Positions 1 through 6,862 of a DNA stretch of 7,635 nucleotides are shown here, in pieces (the stretch's first letter is position 1; each line of letters opens with the position of its first letter). The notes below the pieces were generated by a model. The model worked only from the letters and a program-made list of their open reading frames with translations, had not been told where the DNA came from and searched no databases. The stretch comes from Crenothrix polyspora. GTDB taxonomy: Bacteria; Pseudomonadota; Gammaproteobacteria; Methylococcales; Methylomonadaceae. The position numbers and the translations under genes were made by a program. The DNA lies in contig CAMDOP010000154.1 of assembly GCA_945903675.1 (NCBI GenBank), forward strand, positions 1 through 7,635. Direction: 5' to 3'.

Positions 1-857
1 CCCGCAACGAAACAATCAATTATCTTTTCAGTCATATACCCAGGCCAAATCATGTTTTCAAAACATATTGAAAACTGATAATCACTAATCGTTTCCAATT
101 TATTTTCACACCGCCCCAAATAACCCCCAATGATCTTATTTTTTAAGCGGTTACTCCATGAAATCGGAAGGTCACTCCAAGTATCCCAACCAGAACCGTA
201 TAATCCTAAATTATTTTTACTTAAAAAATACTCAATAGCTTCAAGTCGTTTGTCATGCAAAGATAAGGCTAATGATTTTCTATATATTGCCGATCTCGCT
301 TGCCAACTTACAGATTTTAATTGCCTTAAAACATTCATCAAACTTAAATCACTAGGGACAAATAATCGTTTAGTTTTATATTTATTCGCAGCAACTAGCA
401 CTATTTTTTTTCTTTTTTCCCATGAAGAAATCTTTCTCAAGTCTTCTAGGAAAAATGATGGAAACCTAAATGGAAGATTTCTTGTTGTTTCTGAAAATCC
501 AAAACCTAGGCTAAATTTAAAGTTTTTGGTAATACGATCAATGTTGTCATAAAAAAAAGGCGCATAAATCGGTGCTTCCAAGCAAGTTATTAAAAAAGCA
601 TTTGCTCCCAAAGCTAATAATTTAAAACCATCCTTTGATTCCATTTCCTGAATGATATACACATCTTTTGGCTGCCATTTTTTTGAAGCAATATTCTCAA
701 TGGCAATATCACCGGACACTACCGTTATACCTGCTTCACCCGCTTCACGATATAAACTGGTTATCCAGCCAGATCCAGGAAAAAGATAACTCCATTGCTG
801 GTCGCACAATTGATCTTTATTGAAGGCTTCGTTATCGCTACAGTACGCAAAATGCAT
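1..857 (-). CDS. Glycosyltransferase, family 10 (fucosyltransferase-like), partial at left edge
   Basis: An open frame of 285 codons runs from an ATG at 857-855 to the left edge with no stop, so the 3' end is missing. Near the end of the visible part, residues 262-285 read FSICFENMIWPGYMTEKIID and then CFVAG. This matches the GT10 signature (FEN, then a Y-x-TEK block and an AG before a VP-type stretch) that forms the nucleotide-sugar site in alpha-1,3-fucosyltransferases. The N-terminal half, including a CLEAPIYAPFFYD segment, is not diagnostic to me. No signal peptide or membrane segment is evident, so it is probably a cytoplasmic or membrane-associated enzyme adding a sugar to the lipid-linked repeat unit. 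It begins 15 bases after the flippase stop, with no clear Shine-Dalgarno sequence. It is much richer in A+T than the genes to its right (about 32% GC in a 60-base spot count). Donor and acceptor cannot be read from the sequence; GDP-fucose is only the family default. Confidence 0.75.
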   Translation of the reverse strand, partial: MHFAYCSDNEAFNKDQLCDQQWSYLFPGSGWITSLYREAGEAGITVVSGDIAIENIASKKWQPKDVYIIQEMESKDGFKLLALGANAFLITCLEAPIYAPFFYDNIDRITKNFKFSLGFGFSETTRNLPFRFPSFFLEDLRKISSWEKRKKIVLVAANKYKTKRLFVPSDLSLMNVLRQLKSVSWQARSAIYRKSLALSLHDKRLEAIEYFLSKNNLGLYGSGWDTWSDLPISWSNRLKNKIIGGYLGRCENKLETISDYQFSICFENMIWPGYMTEKIIDCFVA

Positions 858-872
858 AAATTACTATCTAAA

Positions 873-2318
873 TTAATGGTGAGAAAATGCCGCTTCTCGC
901 TGTAACACAGGAAGCAGCATTACATATTGAAACAACAAAAAAAACAAACCAATAATACTTAGCCTTATAACTGAGAATAAATAACTATGCTCATAATTTA
1001 ATAATTGCCATAAAACTTTTGCAATCATTAAAAGTACAACGCCCATAATGACACTTTTTAAAAACAGCTTGAGAGGTAAAGAAGCCTGTAAATGTTTTCT
1101 GGTTATACGAATAGTTAACAATAAGGCAATCACAAATGACGATACCAAACCAAGCCCTACCCCTTCTGAACCATAAAGAGGTATTAAATACCAAACCAAC
1201 GTTACTGAGATTACTGCCCCAACAAAATTTGGAATCAATAATAGTTTTGTATTCATTCGGGCGTGAGCAGCCATACCAAATACAGAAATTGAAATCCTAA
1301 CCGATTCCGCTAACGAACCCCAGATAACAAACTGTGATGATTGCCTAAAGCTTGATCCAAGCAGTAATTGCGTTAAATCAGGCGCTGTTGCCACAATAAA
1401 GAAACTTGTTATCAACAAGGAAGGAAGAATGGCTTGGGCGTAGTCTTGCCAAGCTTTAGTCTGCTGACTGACATTATCATTACTAAGCAACTTATAAAAT
1501 TTTGGCTGAAAATAAGTCGTAAAAACAGATTCAAATCCAGCAACTAAACCAGCACTTATGCCATAACCGGCAACAAATAAGCCAAGCTCCATTAAACCTA
1601 ATCGCTCTTCCATTAAATACCGATAACTTTGATTTTGAATCCATCCCAGCCCAACCGCGATTGCCACCGGCCATGCAAAACTAAAAAGTACACGTAGGTT
1701 TCTCCATCGAATGGTCAGTGGTACATGAAGAGCTTTGGTTTTTTTTAAACTTATAAAAAGCACCCACGCTCCCACCACGCCTAGTAATGTTTGTCCTACT
1801 AGCAACCCAAGAAGCCAGTACTGTGCTGATCGCTGCACCATTTGTACGAGTAGTGTGGCGCACATAAAACTTACAGCTATCGTAGCAACTGTCAGCGTCA
1901 CGAATCGTCTACTATCTCCCAACAAATTTAGCGAAGGAATCACTGTTTGATTGATTGTATTGAAGAATAATGAACCACAAACAAACACAAGCAGCCAACC
2001 AATAGATATTCCAAATCCCACCAATTTACTTATGTAAAGTAGCAGTAAAACGACTCCGGCAATAAGTGCAACAAATATTAAATAATTAACATAGCGAATC
2101 AAATAGTGCCACGCGACACCACTTGCTTGCCAGGCATGTAGACGTCGATTGATAAACATGCCTACAGGATTGACTAAGAATAATGCAAAAAACGCGATCG
2201 TAGTTACCACCAATGAAACTTTGCCCATTTCTTCAGGAGACAACAATGTTGTTGCTACGCGCATCATTACGAGTGCCAGCAAAAACTGTATTGCCCTACC
2301 AAAGATTATGACGACCAT
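873..2318 (-). CDS. Wzx-like polysaccharide flippase (MATE/MVF-type membrane protein)
   Basis: This 481-residue protein is strongly hydrophobic along almost its whole length. I count about 12 to 14 membrane segments, beginning at residues 8-30 and ending near 450-470, separated by short basic loops such as ISLKKTK, RITRKHLQ and MNTKLL. Length, topology and an N-terminal RVATTLLSPEEMGKVSL stretch (the usual 'ARxLxPxExG' turn after the first helix) fit the oligosaccharide flippase family, which moves undecaprenyl-linked repeat units across the inner membrane. The start is the ATG at 2318-2316, which overlaps the end of the upstream SDR gene by 13 bases in another frame, so translational coupling is likely; its own ribosome site is weak. 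Flippase sequences diverge quickly, so the substrate cannot be predicted. An O-antigen/teichoic-acid type exporter is the same broad call. The flanking sugar-nucleotide genes and the following glycosyltransferase support the role. Confidence 0.88.
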   Translation of the reverse strand: MVVIIFGRAIQFLLALVMMRVATTLLSPEEMGKVSLVVTTIAFFALFLVNPVGMFINRRLHAWQASGVAWHYLIRYVNYLIFVALIAGVVLLLLYISKLVGFGISIGWLLVFVCGSLFFNTINQTVIPSLNLLGDSRRFVTLTVATIAVSFMCATLLVQMVQRSAQYWLLGLLVGQTLLGVVGAWVLFISLKKTKALHVPLTIRWRNLRVLFSFAWPVAIAVGLGWIQNQSYRYLMEERLGLMELGLFVAGYGISAGLVAGFESVFTTYFQPKFYKLLSNDNVSQQTKAWQDYAQAILPSLLITSFFIVATAPDLTQLLLGSSFRQSSQFVIWGSLAESVRISISVFGMAAHARMNTKLLLIPNFVGAVISVTLVWYLIPLYGSEGVGLGLVSSFVIALLLTIRITRKHLQASLPLKLFLKSVIMGVVLLMIAKVLWQLLNYEHSYLFSVIRLSIIGLFFLLFQYVMLLPVLQREAAFSHH

Positions 2319-3265
2319 GTTATATCGGCCTGAAACATTTTCTTTTGCATTACTGCAACGGTTTCTTCTAATAATCCCTCAAGCGAGGTCAAGAATGGTG
2401 TATATCCAAAATCTGCAGCTAGTTTATTCATCGAATAGTAATAAGCCTTGCTACCCGTTGCATTGATGGCAATAGCTGTTTCCACAATGTCGTACTGTAG
2501 CCCATATTTTTCCTGCATGGCGGCCAATAAAGTCGGTTTGTCAATCGGCGCTTTACTGTAACAATCAACCGCGGCATTGGTTGGTGCTGACGTTAATAGC
2601 GCGATCACCAACCTATAAAAATCAGAGGGATGTATAAAGTCCCGTACAATATAATCTGAAGATGTTTTCAGCACCGTTTTATCACGAATGGCCCGTACTA
2701 TATCTGTTATTAAAAACCGTGCCGAAATATCTTGGGTGCGACTAAAATAATTAAACACTCGAATATCGATAATTGGCCATTCTGGATGCGAGCGGTGACG
2801 GCATTCCGCATGTAATTTGGCGACACCATACCATTCTTGTGGTTGAAGATTTTTGATTGCGATAACTGCGTTGGTGTTTTCATCAACGGGCGCTTCAAAA
2901 CTTGCACCATAGGCAGCGCCGCTACTTAGAAAGAGATAACGACAGAGCGGATGTTGCTCTATATAGTTCAAGGCCAGTTGATCGTATTTTAAGGTTACAT
3001 CAAAGATGGATGCACCCATCGCCGCTGCTTGCGCTGGATCACCTACACCTACAAAATTTAAGAGGGCATCAAAATGTTCATCTGTACTGAAAGTTGAGAA
3101 ATCTTTGACAGAGTGTCGTCCTTGCAAGTCAACGCTGTTTAGCCAGTTCATTACTGCTTCTGGACGACGGGCAAAAAGAATTAATTCATGACTGTCTTGT
3201 TTGGAAAAAGCAACTATCAAATCTTTTGCGATTTGACTGGTGGCTCCTAAGATAGCTATACGCAT
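2306..3265 (-). CDS. Extended SDR family NAD(P)-dependent sugar epimerase/reductase
   Basis: This 319-residue protein opens with a Rossmann nucleotide-binding loop, MRIAILGATSQIA (residues 1-13). It has the catalytic serine region LFLSSGAAYG (111-120) and the YxxxK pair at Y146 and K150 (YGVAK). RDFIHPSDFYRLVIALL, further on, is the usual RDFxHVxD-type motif of sugar epimerases and dehydratases acting on nucleotide sugars. The length is normal and it looks intact. It starts three bases after the upstream transketolase subunit stops, and its own end is overlapped by the flippase start. By position it is a candidate to reduce or epimerise the product of the RfbG/RfbH/transketolase steps, the role a dedicated reductase plays in yersiniose synthesis. 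That assignment is inference: the motifs give the fold and chemistry class, not the substrate. A 4-reductase of CDP-4-keto-3,6-dideoxyhexose (abequose or paratose type) is an alternative. Confidence 0.85.
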   Translation of the reverse strand: MRIAILGATSQIAKDLIVAFSKQDSHELILFARRPEAVMNWLNSVDLQGRHSVKDFSTFSTDEHFDALLNFVGVGDPAQAAAMGASIFDVTLKYDQLALNYIEQHPLCRYLFLSSGAAYGASFEAPVDENTNAVIAIKNLQPQEWYGVAKLHAECRHRSHPEWPIIDIRVFNYFSRTQDISARFLITDIVRAIRDKTVLKTSSDYIVRDFIHPSDFYRLVIALLTSAPTNAAVDCYSKAPIDKPTLLAAMQEKYGLQYDIVETAIAINATGSKAYYYSMNKLAADFGYTPFLTSLEGLLEETVAVMQKKMFQADITWSS

Positions 3266-3268
3266 TGC

Positions 3269-4186
3269 TCAGTTCACAGCAAGAAAATCATGAATTTTTA
3301 GCTCAATAGCCGAGCGATCCAAGCCATGCTCTTTTAGCAGATACTCATAAGTTCCACAATAATGTGAAAAACGATCATTGACGCCAATCCGCAGGATGCG
3401 CACAGGGGCAAATTCAGAAGCAATTTCAGTGATAGCTGACCCCAGTCCACCCAATACTGAATGTTCTTCAAGAACAATGACTGACTGACTTTGTTTACAA
3501 ATAGTGGCGACTTGTTGGCTATTAAGCGGTTTGATGCAGGGCGCGCTCCAAACCGCAGCATCGGGATAATTCTCCGAAGCTATATCCATCGCTGTACGCA
3601 CCAAAGAACCGGTAGCAATAAAAGTAATATCGCTGACTTTGCCAGACTTGGCTGCCAACAAATTGCCCGGTATGACTGGTGGTAAGGCAACATGCACATC
3701 ACCACGATCGGATTTACCCATGCGTAAATAAACGGGCGACTTTGAGTCGTAAGCCAGTTCCATAAAGGCAGTCACTTCAAACCGGTCTGCCGGTGAATAA
3801 ATCGCTAAATCGGGTATTGCTCTTGTACAGGCAATATCTTCAGTTGATTGGTGACTGGTACCAAGATGACTGTAAACAAAACCTGCACCATCACCAATGA
3901 AGATAACGGGCAATTGATCGTGGGCGACATCCAGCTTTATTTGTTCAACAACACGTACCGGAATAAATGCCGCCAAACCATAGACGAAAGGCCTGAAACC
4001 GACCCTTGCTAGGCCCGCTGCCATACCCACCATGTTTTGTTCGGCAATGCCGGCATTGATATATTGCGCCGGACATTCTCTGCGAAAATCATCAAACAGG
4101 GCATACCCGTGGTCACCCGTCAGCAGCAAAACAGTAGGATCAGCTTTAGCTAGGCGCACCAGTGCATCTGAAAAGGCCGCTCTCAT
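3269..4186 (-). CDS. Transketolase C-terminal subunit (pyrimidine-binding and C-terminal domains)
   Basis: This 305-residue protein corresponds to the second half of a transketolase. The pyrimidine-binding domain carries NAGIAEQNMVGMAAGLA (residues 44-60), whose E49 is the glutamate expected to activate the thiamine aminopyrimidine ring. GTSHQSTEDIA (109-119) is the conserved histidine loop seen in transketolases and DXS enzymes. The later part (about 180-305), with TFIATGSLVRTAMDIA and VIVLEEHSVLGGLGSAI, is the usual C-terminal domain. The ATG at 4186-4184 overlaps the stop of the N-terminal subunit as ATGA, so the two halves are almost certainly translated together as partners of one heteromeric enzyme. 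Together they total about 580 residues, typical of split transketolases and shorter than the roughly 660-residue fused form. Placement beside rfbG and rfbH suggests a specialised role in sugar branching rather than the pentose phosphate pathway. A related 1-deoxyxylulose-synthase or E1 dehydrogenase beta-type role is less likely. Confidence 0.88.
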   Translation of the reverse strand: MRAAFSDALVRLAKADPTVLLLTGDHGYALFDDFRRECPAQYINAGIAEQNMVGMAAGLARVGFRPFVYGLAAFIPVRVVEQIKLDVAHDQLPVIFIGDGAGFVYSHLGTSHQSTEDIACTRAIPDLAIYSPADRFEVTAFMELAYDSKSPVYLRMGKSDRGDVHVALPPVIPGNLLAAKSGKVSDITFIATGSLVRTAMDIASENYPDAAVWSAPCIKPLNSQQVATICKQSQSVIVLEEHSVLGGLGSAITEIASEFAPVRILRIGVNDRFSHYCGTYEYLLKEHGLDRSAIELKIHDFLAVN

Positions 4187-5013
4187 TGTACGCCCCCGGC
4201 TACTGCTGACAAGGCTTGTTCATAAGTTTCGGGATTAAGACGTGTATAGTGCCAGCTATTATTATTTTCCATGAAGGGCACGCCTTTGCCTTTGACAGTT
4301 TTAGCAATAAGAGCTTTAGGTGCTGTTGAAGCACTTGCCCATAGTTGCGTAATAGCGGCATCAATGGCCGCTTCATTATGCCCATCAATGGTCAGCGCTT
4401 CAAAACCAAAACTTTCAAATTTAGCTTGGATTGAACCAAGTTCAAGAATGTCTTGTGTACTGCCCATGGCCTGAAAGCCGTTTTCGTCAACAATCACCAT
4501 GAAATTCTTGAGATTGTGGTGCGCTGCAAAAAGAGCGCCCTCCCAAATAGGGCCTTCATTCATTTCACCATCGCCAACCAAGGCATAGGTTTTTTGATCG
4601 GTGCCTTTAAGCTTTGCCCCCATTGCCATACCAACGCCCACCGAAAACCCATGACCCAAGGAACCCGAAGTCACTTCGAGTCCAACTATGCGTGAATCCG
4701 ATAAGCCCTTTAAATCGCTACCATCTGCAAAATAACCCGAAAAAGCCTCATCTTTTAGCCAACCCAATTCACGAAGGCAGGCATACTGCGCCATCACGCC
4801 ATGGCCTTTGCTAAGAATGAGGTAATCACGATCTACAGCCAAGGGATTGTTGTCGGGATAGCGCAAATGATTACGATACAAAACAGCCAGTAATTCAATA
4901 ATCGAGAACGCACAGCCGATATGAACGGTTGAACCCGCATAAGCCATGTCCAATACGGTTTTACGGAGCACTTTGGAATCAAAGGTTTTGGTTTGGGGGA
5001 TCATTGCAGACAT
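4183..5013 (-). CDS. Transketolase N-terminal subunit (thiamine diphosphate-binding)
   Basis: This 276-residue protein is the diphosphate-binding half of a split transketolase. Counting from the ATG at 5013, GDGEMNEGPIWEG begins at 147 and the paired asparagine is N178 in VDENGFQ; together they form the GDG...N motif that holds Mg and thiamine diphosphate. H31 (STVHIG) and H71 (SKGHG) match active-site histidines of the family. The usual GSLGQG loop reads GSLGHG here (118-122). A GTG directly follows the rfbH stop at 5017-5019 and an ATG follows the GTG, so either could initiate; ATG at 5004 is a third option. I chose 5013 for the ATG. No strong Shine-Dalgarno sequence precedes any of them, so initiation probably depends on ribosomes finishing rfbH. 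The stop overlaps the start of the C-terminal subunit. Expected chemistry is transfer of a two-carbon ketol unit; the acceptor is unknown and may be the CDP-4-keto sugar made upstream. Confidence 0.88.
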   Translation of the reverse strand: MSAMIPQTKTFDSKVLRKTVLDMAYAGSTVHIGCAFSIIELLAVLYRNHLRYPDNNPLAVDRDYLILSKGHGVMAQYACLRELGWLKDEAFSGYFADGSDLKGLSDSRIVGLEVTSGSLGHGFSVGVGMAMGAKLKGTDQKTYALVGDGEMNEGPIWEGALFAAHHNLKNFMVIVDENGFQAMGSTQDILELGSIQAKFESFGFEALTIDGHNEAAIDAAITQLWASASTAPKALIAKTVKGKGVPFMENNNSWHYTRLNPETYEQALSAVAGGVQ

Positions 5014-5016
5014 CAC

Positions 5017-6624
5017 TTAACCGTTAATGCCTAGATAGCTTTCAATCGAACTCGCCGCAAACTCCAGCATTTCTGTTGTCAAGGCCGGTTGCACACCGAT
5101 CCAGAAGGTGTTATTCATCACGTTGTCGGTATGTGTCAGGTCACCGCTGATACGGAAGTTGGCACCGATCATATAAGGCTGTCTGGTTAAGTTGCCAGCA
5201 AATAATAAGCGTGAGCCTATTTTATGTTGATCCAAATAGGTTAGCAATTCAAGACGGGTAACGGGGCTGTTTTCTTTGACCGTAATGGGAAAACCAAACC
5301 AGGAAGGGTCTGAGTGTTCGGTTGCTTCGGGTAGCTCTAAAAAGGCGGCACAGCTTTGTAAGCGATTTTTAAGAAAAGCAAAGTTGTCCTTACGGGCTTG
5401 AATAAACTGCGGTGCTTTTTCGAGTTGCGCTACGCCGCAAGCAGCCTGCATGTCGGTGATTTTAAGGTTATAACCCAAGTGGCTATAGGTATATTTATGG
5501 TCATAGCCTTTGGGCAGTTGACCCAGTTTAAAGCAAAAGCGTTTGCCGCAGGTGTTGTCTTTTCCTGGTGCACAGAAGCAATCACGGCCCCAATCACGAT
5601 AGCTTTCGGCGATGGTTTTTAGTTTTTTACTGTTGGTAAATACGGCACCGCCTTCACCCATGGTGATGTGATGTGCGGGATAAAAGCTCAGTGTGCCAAT
5701 ATCGCCAAAGGTACCGACCATTTGACCCCGATACTTGGTGCCTAACGCGTCACAGCAATCTTCGATTAACCAGAGGTTGTGCTTTTTACACAAGTCTGTG
5801 ACCACATCCAGGTTAAACGGGTTACCCAAAGAATGCGCCAACATGATGGCTTTGGTTTTGGGGCCAATAGCGGCTTCTATTTTGCTGGCATCAATATTGT
5901 GGGTTTTAGGATCGACATCCACAAAGACCGGTACGGCACCAAATTGCAGGATCGGGTTAACGGTGGTAGGAAAGCCCGCCGCCACACCAATCACTTCATC
6001 ACCCGGTTTGATAGCTCTGTCGCCTAATTTGGGTGAGGTTAAGGTGCTAAAAGCAACCAAGTTAGCTGATGAGCCGGAGTTAACGGTGATAAGGTGTTTT
6101 ATGCCAATGAAAGCGGCCAGCTTTTCTTCAAATTCTGCATTAAAACGGCCGGTGGTTAACCAGCCATCTAACGAGGCATCAACCATGAGTTTGAGTTCTT
6201 CGGCGCCGAGTACTTTGCCTGAGGGTGGAATAACGGTGGCATCTGGTACAAAAGTAGGCGTTTTAAATTTATTAGCTGAAAAGTTTTCTACGCTAAAAGC
6301 GGTTACTTTTCTCAAAACTTCATCTAGCTTTGTTGTATTAAGGCTGGCTACTTTCCGACAAATGTTGCTTTGTACGGTAATGACTTTATCAACACGAACT
6401 ACACTTTCATACTTTAATTTACCTTCTACTAAATCAGTCTCAGAAATAGTCACTGCCGAAGTATCGAAAGCATACGAATCAAGTTCTGTGGTAATAAACG
6501 CGACATTGATATCATCAAAAGCCCTACGATGATTAATGGCAATCACTAAACCTGGACGAACTTTACTACCGATTCGATTGGTATAAGGAAAATCTAAAAG
6601 GACAATGTCACCGAGTTTTAACAT
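5017..6624 (-). CDS. rfbH: PemK/MazF-type toxin domain fused in frame to RfbH (CDP-4-keto-6-deoxyglucose 3-dehydrase)
   Basis: One unbroken frame of 535 residues. Residues 1 to about 105 are a PemK/MazF-family domain: LGDIVLLDFPYTN, KVRPGLVIA, VAFITTELD and SVVRVDKVITV follow the family in order. From about 110 on it is a full RfbH: IPPSGKV (132-138), SLDGWLTTGRFN, NSGSSAN, the cysteines C291, C349, C351 and C359 with the C-x57-C-x-C-x7-C spacing of the [2Fe-2S] site, and FYPAHHIT with H318 where related PLP enzymes carry lysine. RfbH is a PMP and iron-sulfur enzyme that removes the 3-hydroxyl of CDP-4-keto-6-deoxyglucose, working with a separate reductase not seen here. RfbH is normally about 437 residues; the extra length is the toxin domain. 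I chose the ATG at 6624 because GGGAGG lies nine bases upstream; an in-frame start at 6669 has no ribosome site and adds 15 residues foreign to the family. It overlaps the antitoxin gene by 17 bases. Confidence 0.92.
   Translation of the reverse strand: MLKLGDIVLLDFPYTNRIGSKVRPGLVIAINHRRAFDDINVAFITTELDSYAFDTSAVTISETDLVEGKLKYESVVRVDKVITVQSNICRKVASLNTTKLDEVLRKVTAFSVENFSANKFKTPTFVPDATVIPPSGKVLGAEELKLMVDASLDGWLTTGRFNAEFEEKLAAFIGIKHLITVNSGSSANLVAFSTLTSPKLGDRAIKPGDEVIGVAAGFPTTVNPILQFGAVPVFVDVDPKTHNIDASKIEAAIGPKTKAIMLAHSLGNPFNLDVVTDLCKKHNLWLIEDCCDALGTKYRGQMVGTFGDIGTLSFYPAHHITMGEGGAVFTNSKKLKTIAESYRDWGRDCFCAPGKDNTCGKRFCFKLGQLPKGYDHKYTYSHLGYNLKITDMQAACGVAQLEKAPQFIQARKDNFAFLKNRLQSCAAFLELPEATEHSDPSWFGFPITVKENSPVTRLELLTYLDQHKIGSRLLFAGNLTRQPYMIGANFRISGDLTHTDNVMNNTFWIGVQPALTTEMLEFAASSIESYLGING
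6310..6624 (-). other. PemK/MazF-like toxin domain within the fusion
   Basis: Codons 1 to about 105 of the fusion encode a complete-looking endoribonuclease fold of the Kid/PemK/MazF family. R23 in KVRP, T45/T46 in FITT, and R77 with D79 in VVRVDK align by motif with the RNA-binding and catalytic positions I recall for Kid and MazF (R73 and D75 in Kid). No obvious inactivating change is visible. The right limit is uncertain: the LDEVLRKVTAF stretch (100-110) could be the last toxin helix or the first helix of RfbH, so the junction lies within about residues 103-112. In typical systems the toxin cleaves mRNA and is held inactive by the protein encoded just upstream, as is the arrangement here. 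Confidence 0.82.
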
Positions 6625-6862
6625 CAAATAGAACCTCCCAGTCAACATTGTTATCATCATCGGTATCAAAAAAACTGGTCAATCCGATGGTCTTAAAATC
6701 CTGTTCGGCAGTGGACGTTGCAGCAAAGAACGATTGTGCTACTCCATTCGTTTGATCATTTTTATCCAATACAATAACAAACAGTTCCGCCTCAATAACA
6801 TCAACTAATGGCGTTAATAGCTGAATATGTCCTTCTTTATAAATTGCTTTTACAGCTTGCAT
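6608..6862 (-). CDS. Putative antitoxin partner of the fused PemK/MazF domain
   Basis: An 84-residue protein encoded directly upstream of the toxin-RfbH fusion. The N-terminal third (MQAVKAIYKEGHIQLLTPL) has the short beta-strand pattern (Y-x-x-G-x-x-x-LL-x-P) of small DUF104/AF2212-like antitoxins. The C-terminal third is acidic, with DTDDDNN, and ends in DWEVLFDVKTR, the kind of tail that wraps around a MazF-like toxin. The start is well defined: AAGGAG lies seven bases before the ATG at 6862. The gene begins inside the last codons of rfbG (13-base overlap) and overlaps the toxin start by 17 bases, so the toxin ORF is likely coupled to its translation. The antitoxin role rests on size, position, acidity and general pattern; I cannot name its family with certainty. 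Such proteins often repress their own operon, but no operator is visible. Confidence 0.75.
   Translation of the reverse strand: MQAVKAIYKEGHIQLLTPLVDVIEAELFVIVLDKNDQTNGVAQSFFAATSTAEQDFKTIGLTSFFDTDDDNNVDWEVLFDVKTR
6634..6639 (-). promoter_or_regulatory. Ribosome binding site of the toxin-rfbH fusion
   Basis: The minus strand reads GGGAGG nine bases before the ATG at 6624. It lies inside the antitoxin coding sequence and decides this start over the in-frame ATG at 6669, which has no such site. Confidence 0.75.

Noticed and set aside
130..552. A 140-codon open frame on the plus strand at the left end.
   Set aside because: It is antisense to the glycosyltransferase frame, which is longer, continuous to the edge and carries a GT10 signature; the plus-strand product shows no family features.
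858..872. The gap between flippase and glycosyltransferase as a terminator or promoter site.
   Set aside because: Fifteen bases are too few and no inverted repeat followed by a T run is present; the genes look co-transcribed.
5735..6532. A 265-codon open frame on the plus strand, antisense to the toxin-RfbH fusion.
   Set aside because: It mirrors strongly conserved RfbH codons, has no ribosome site or recognisable motif, and its length is explained by the codon bias of the gene beneath it.
6622..6669. Upstream in-frame start at 6669 for the toxin-RfbH fusion, adding 15 residues.
   Set aside because: No Shine-Dalgarno sequence precedes it, the added residues lie before the normal MazF-type beginning (MLKLGDIV), and GGGAGG supports the ATG at 6624.
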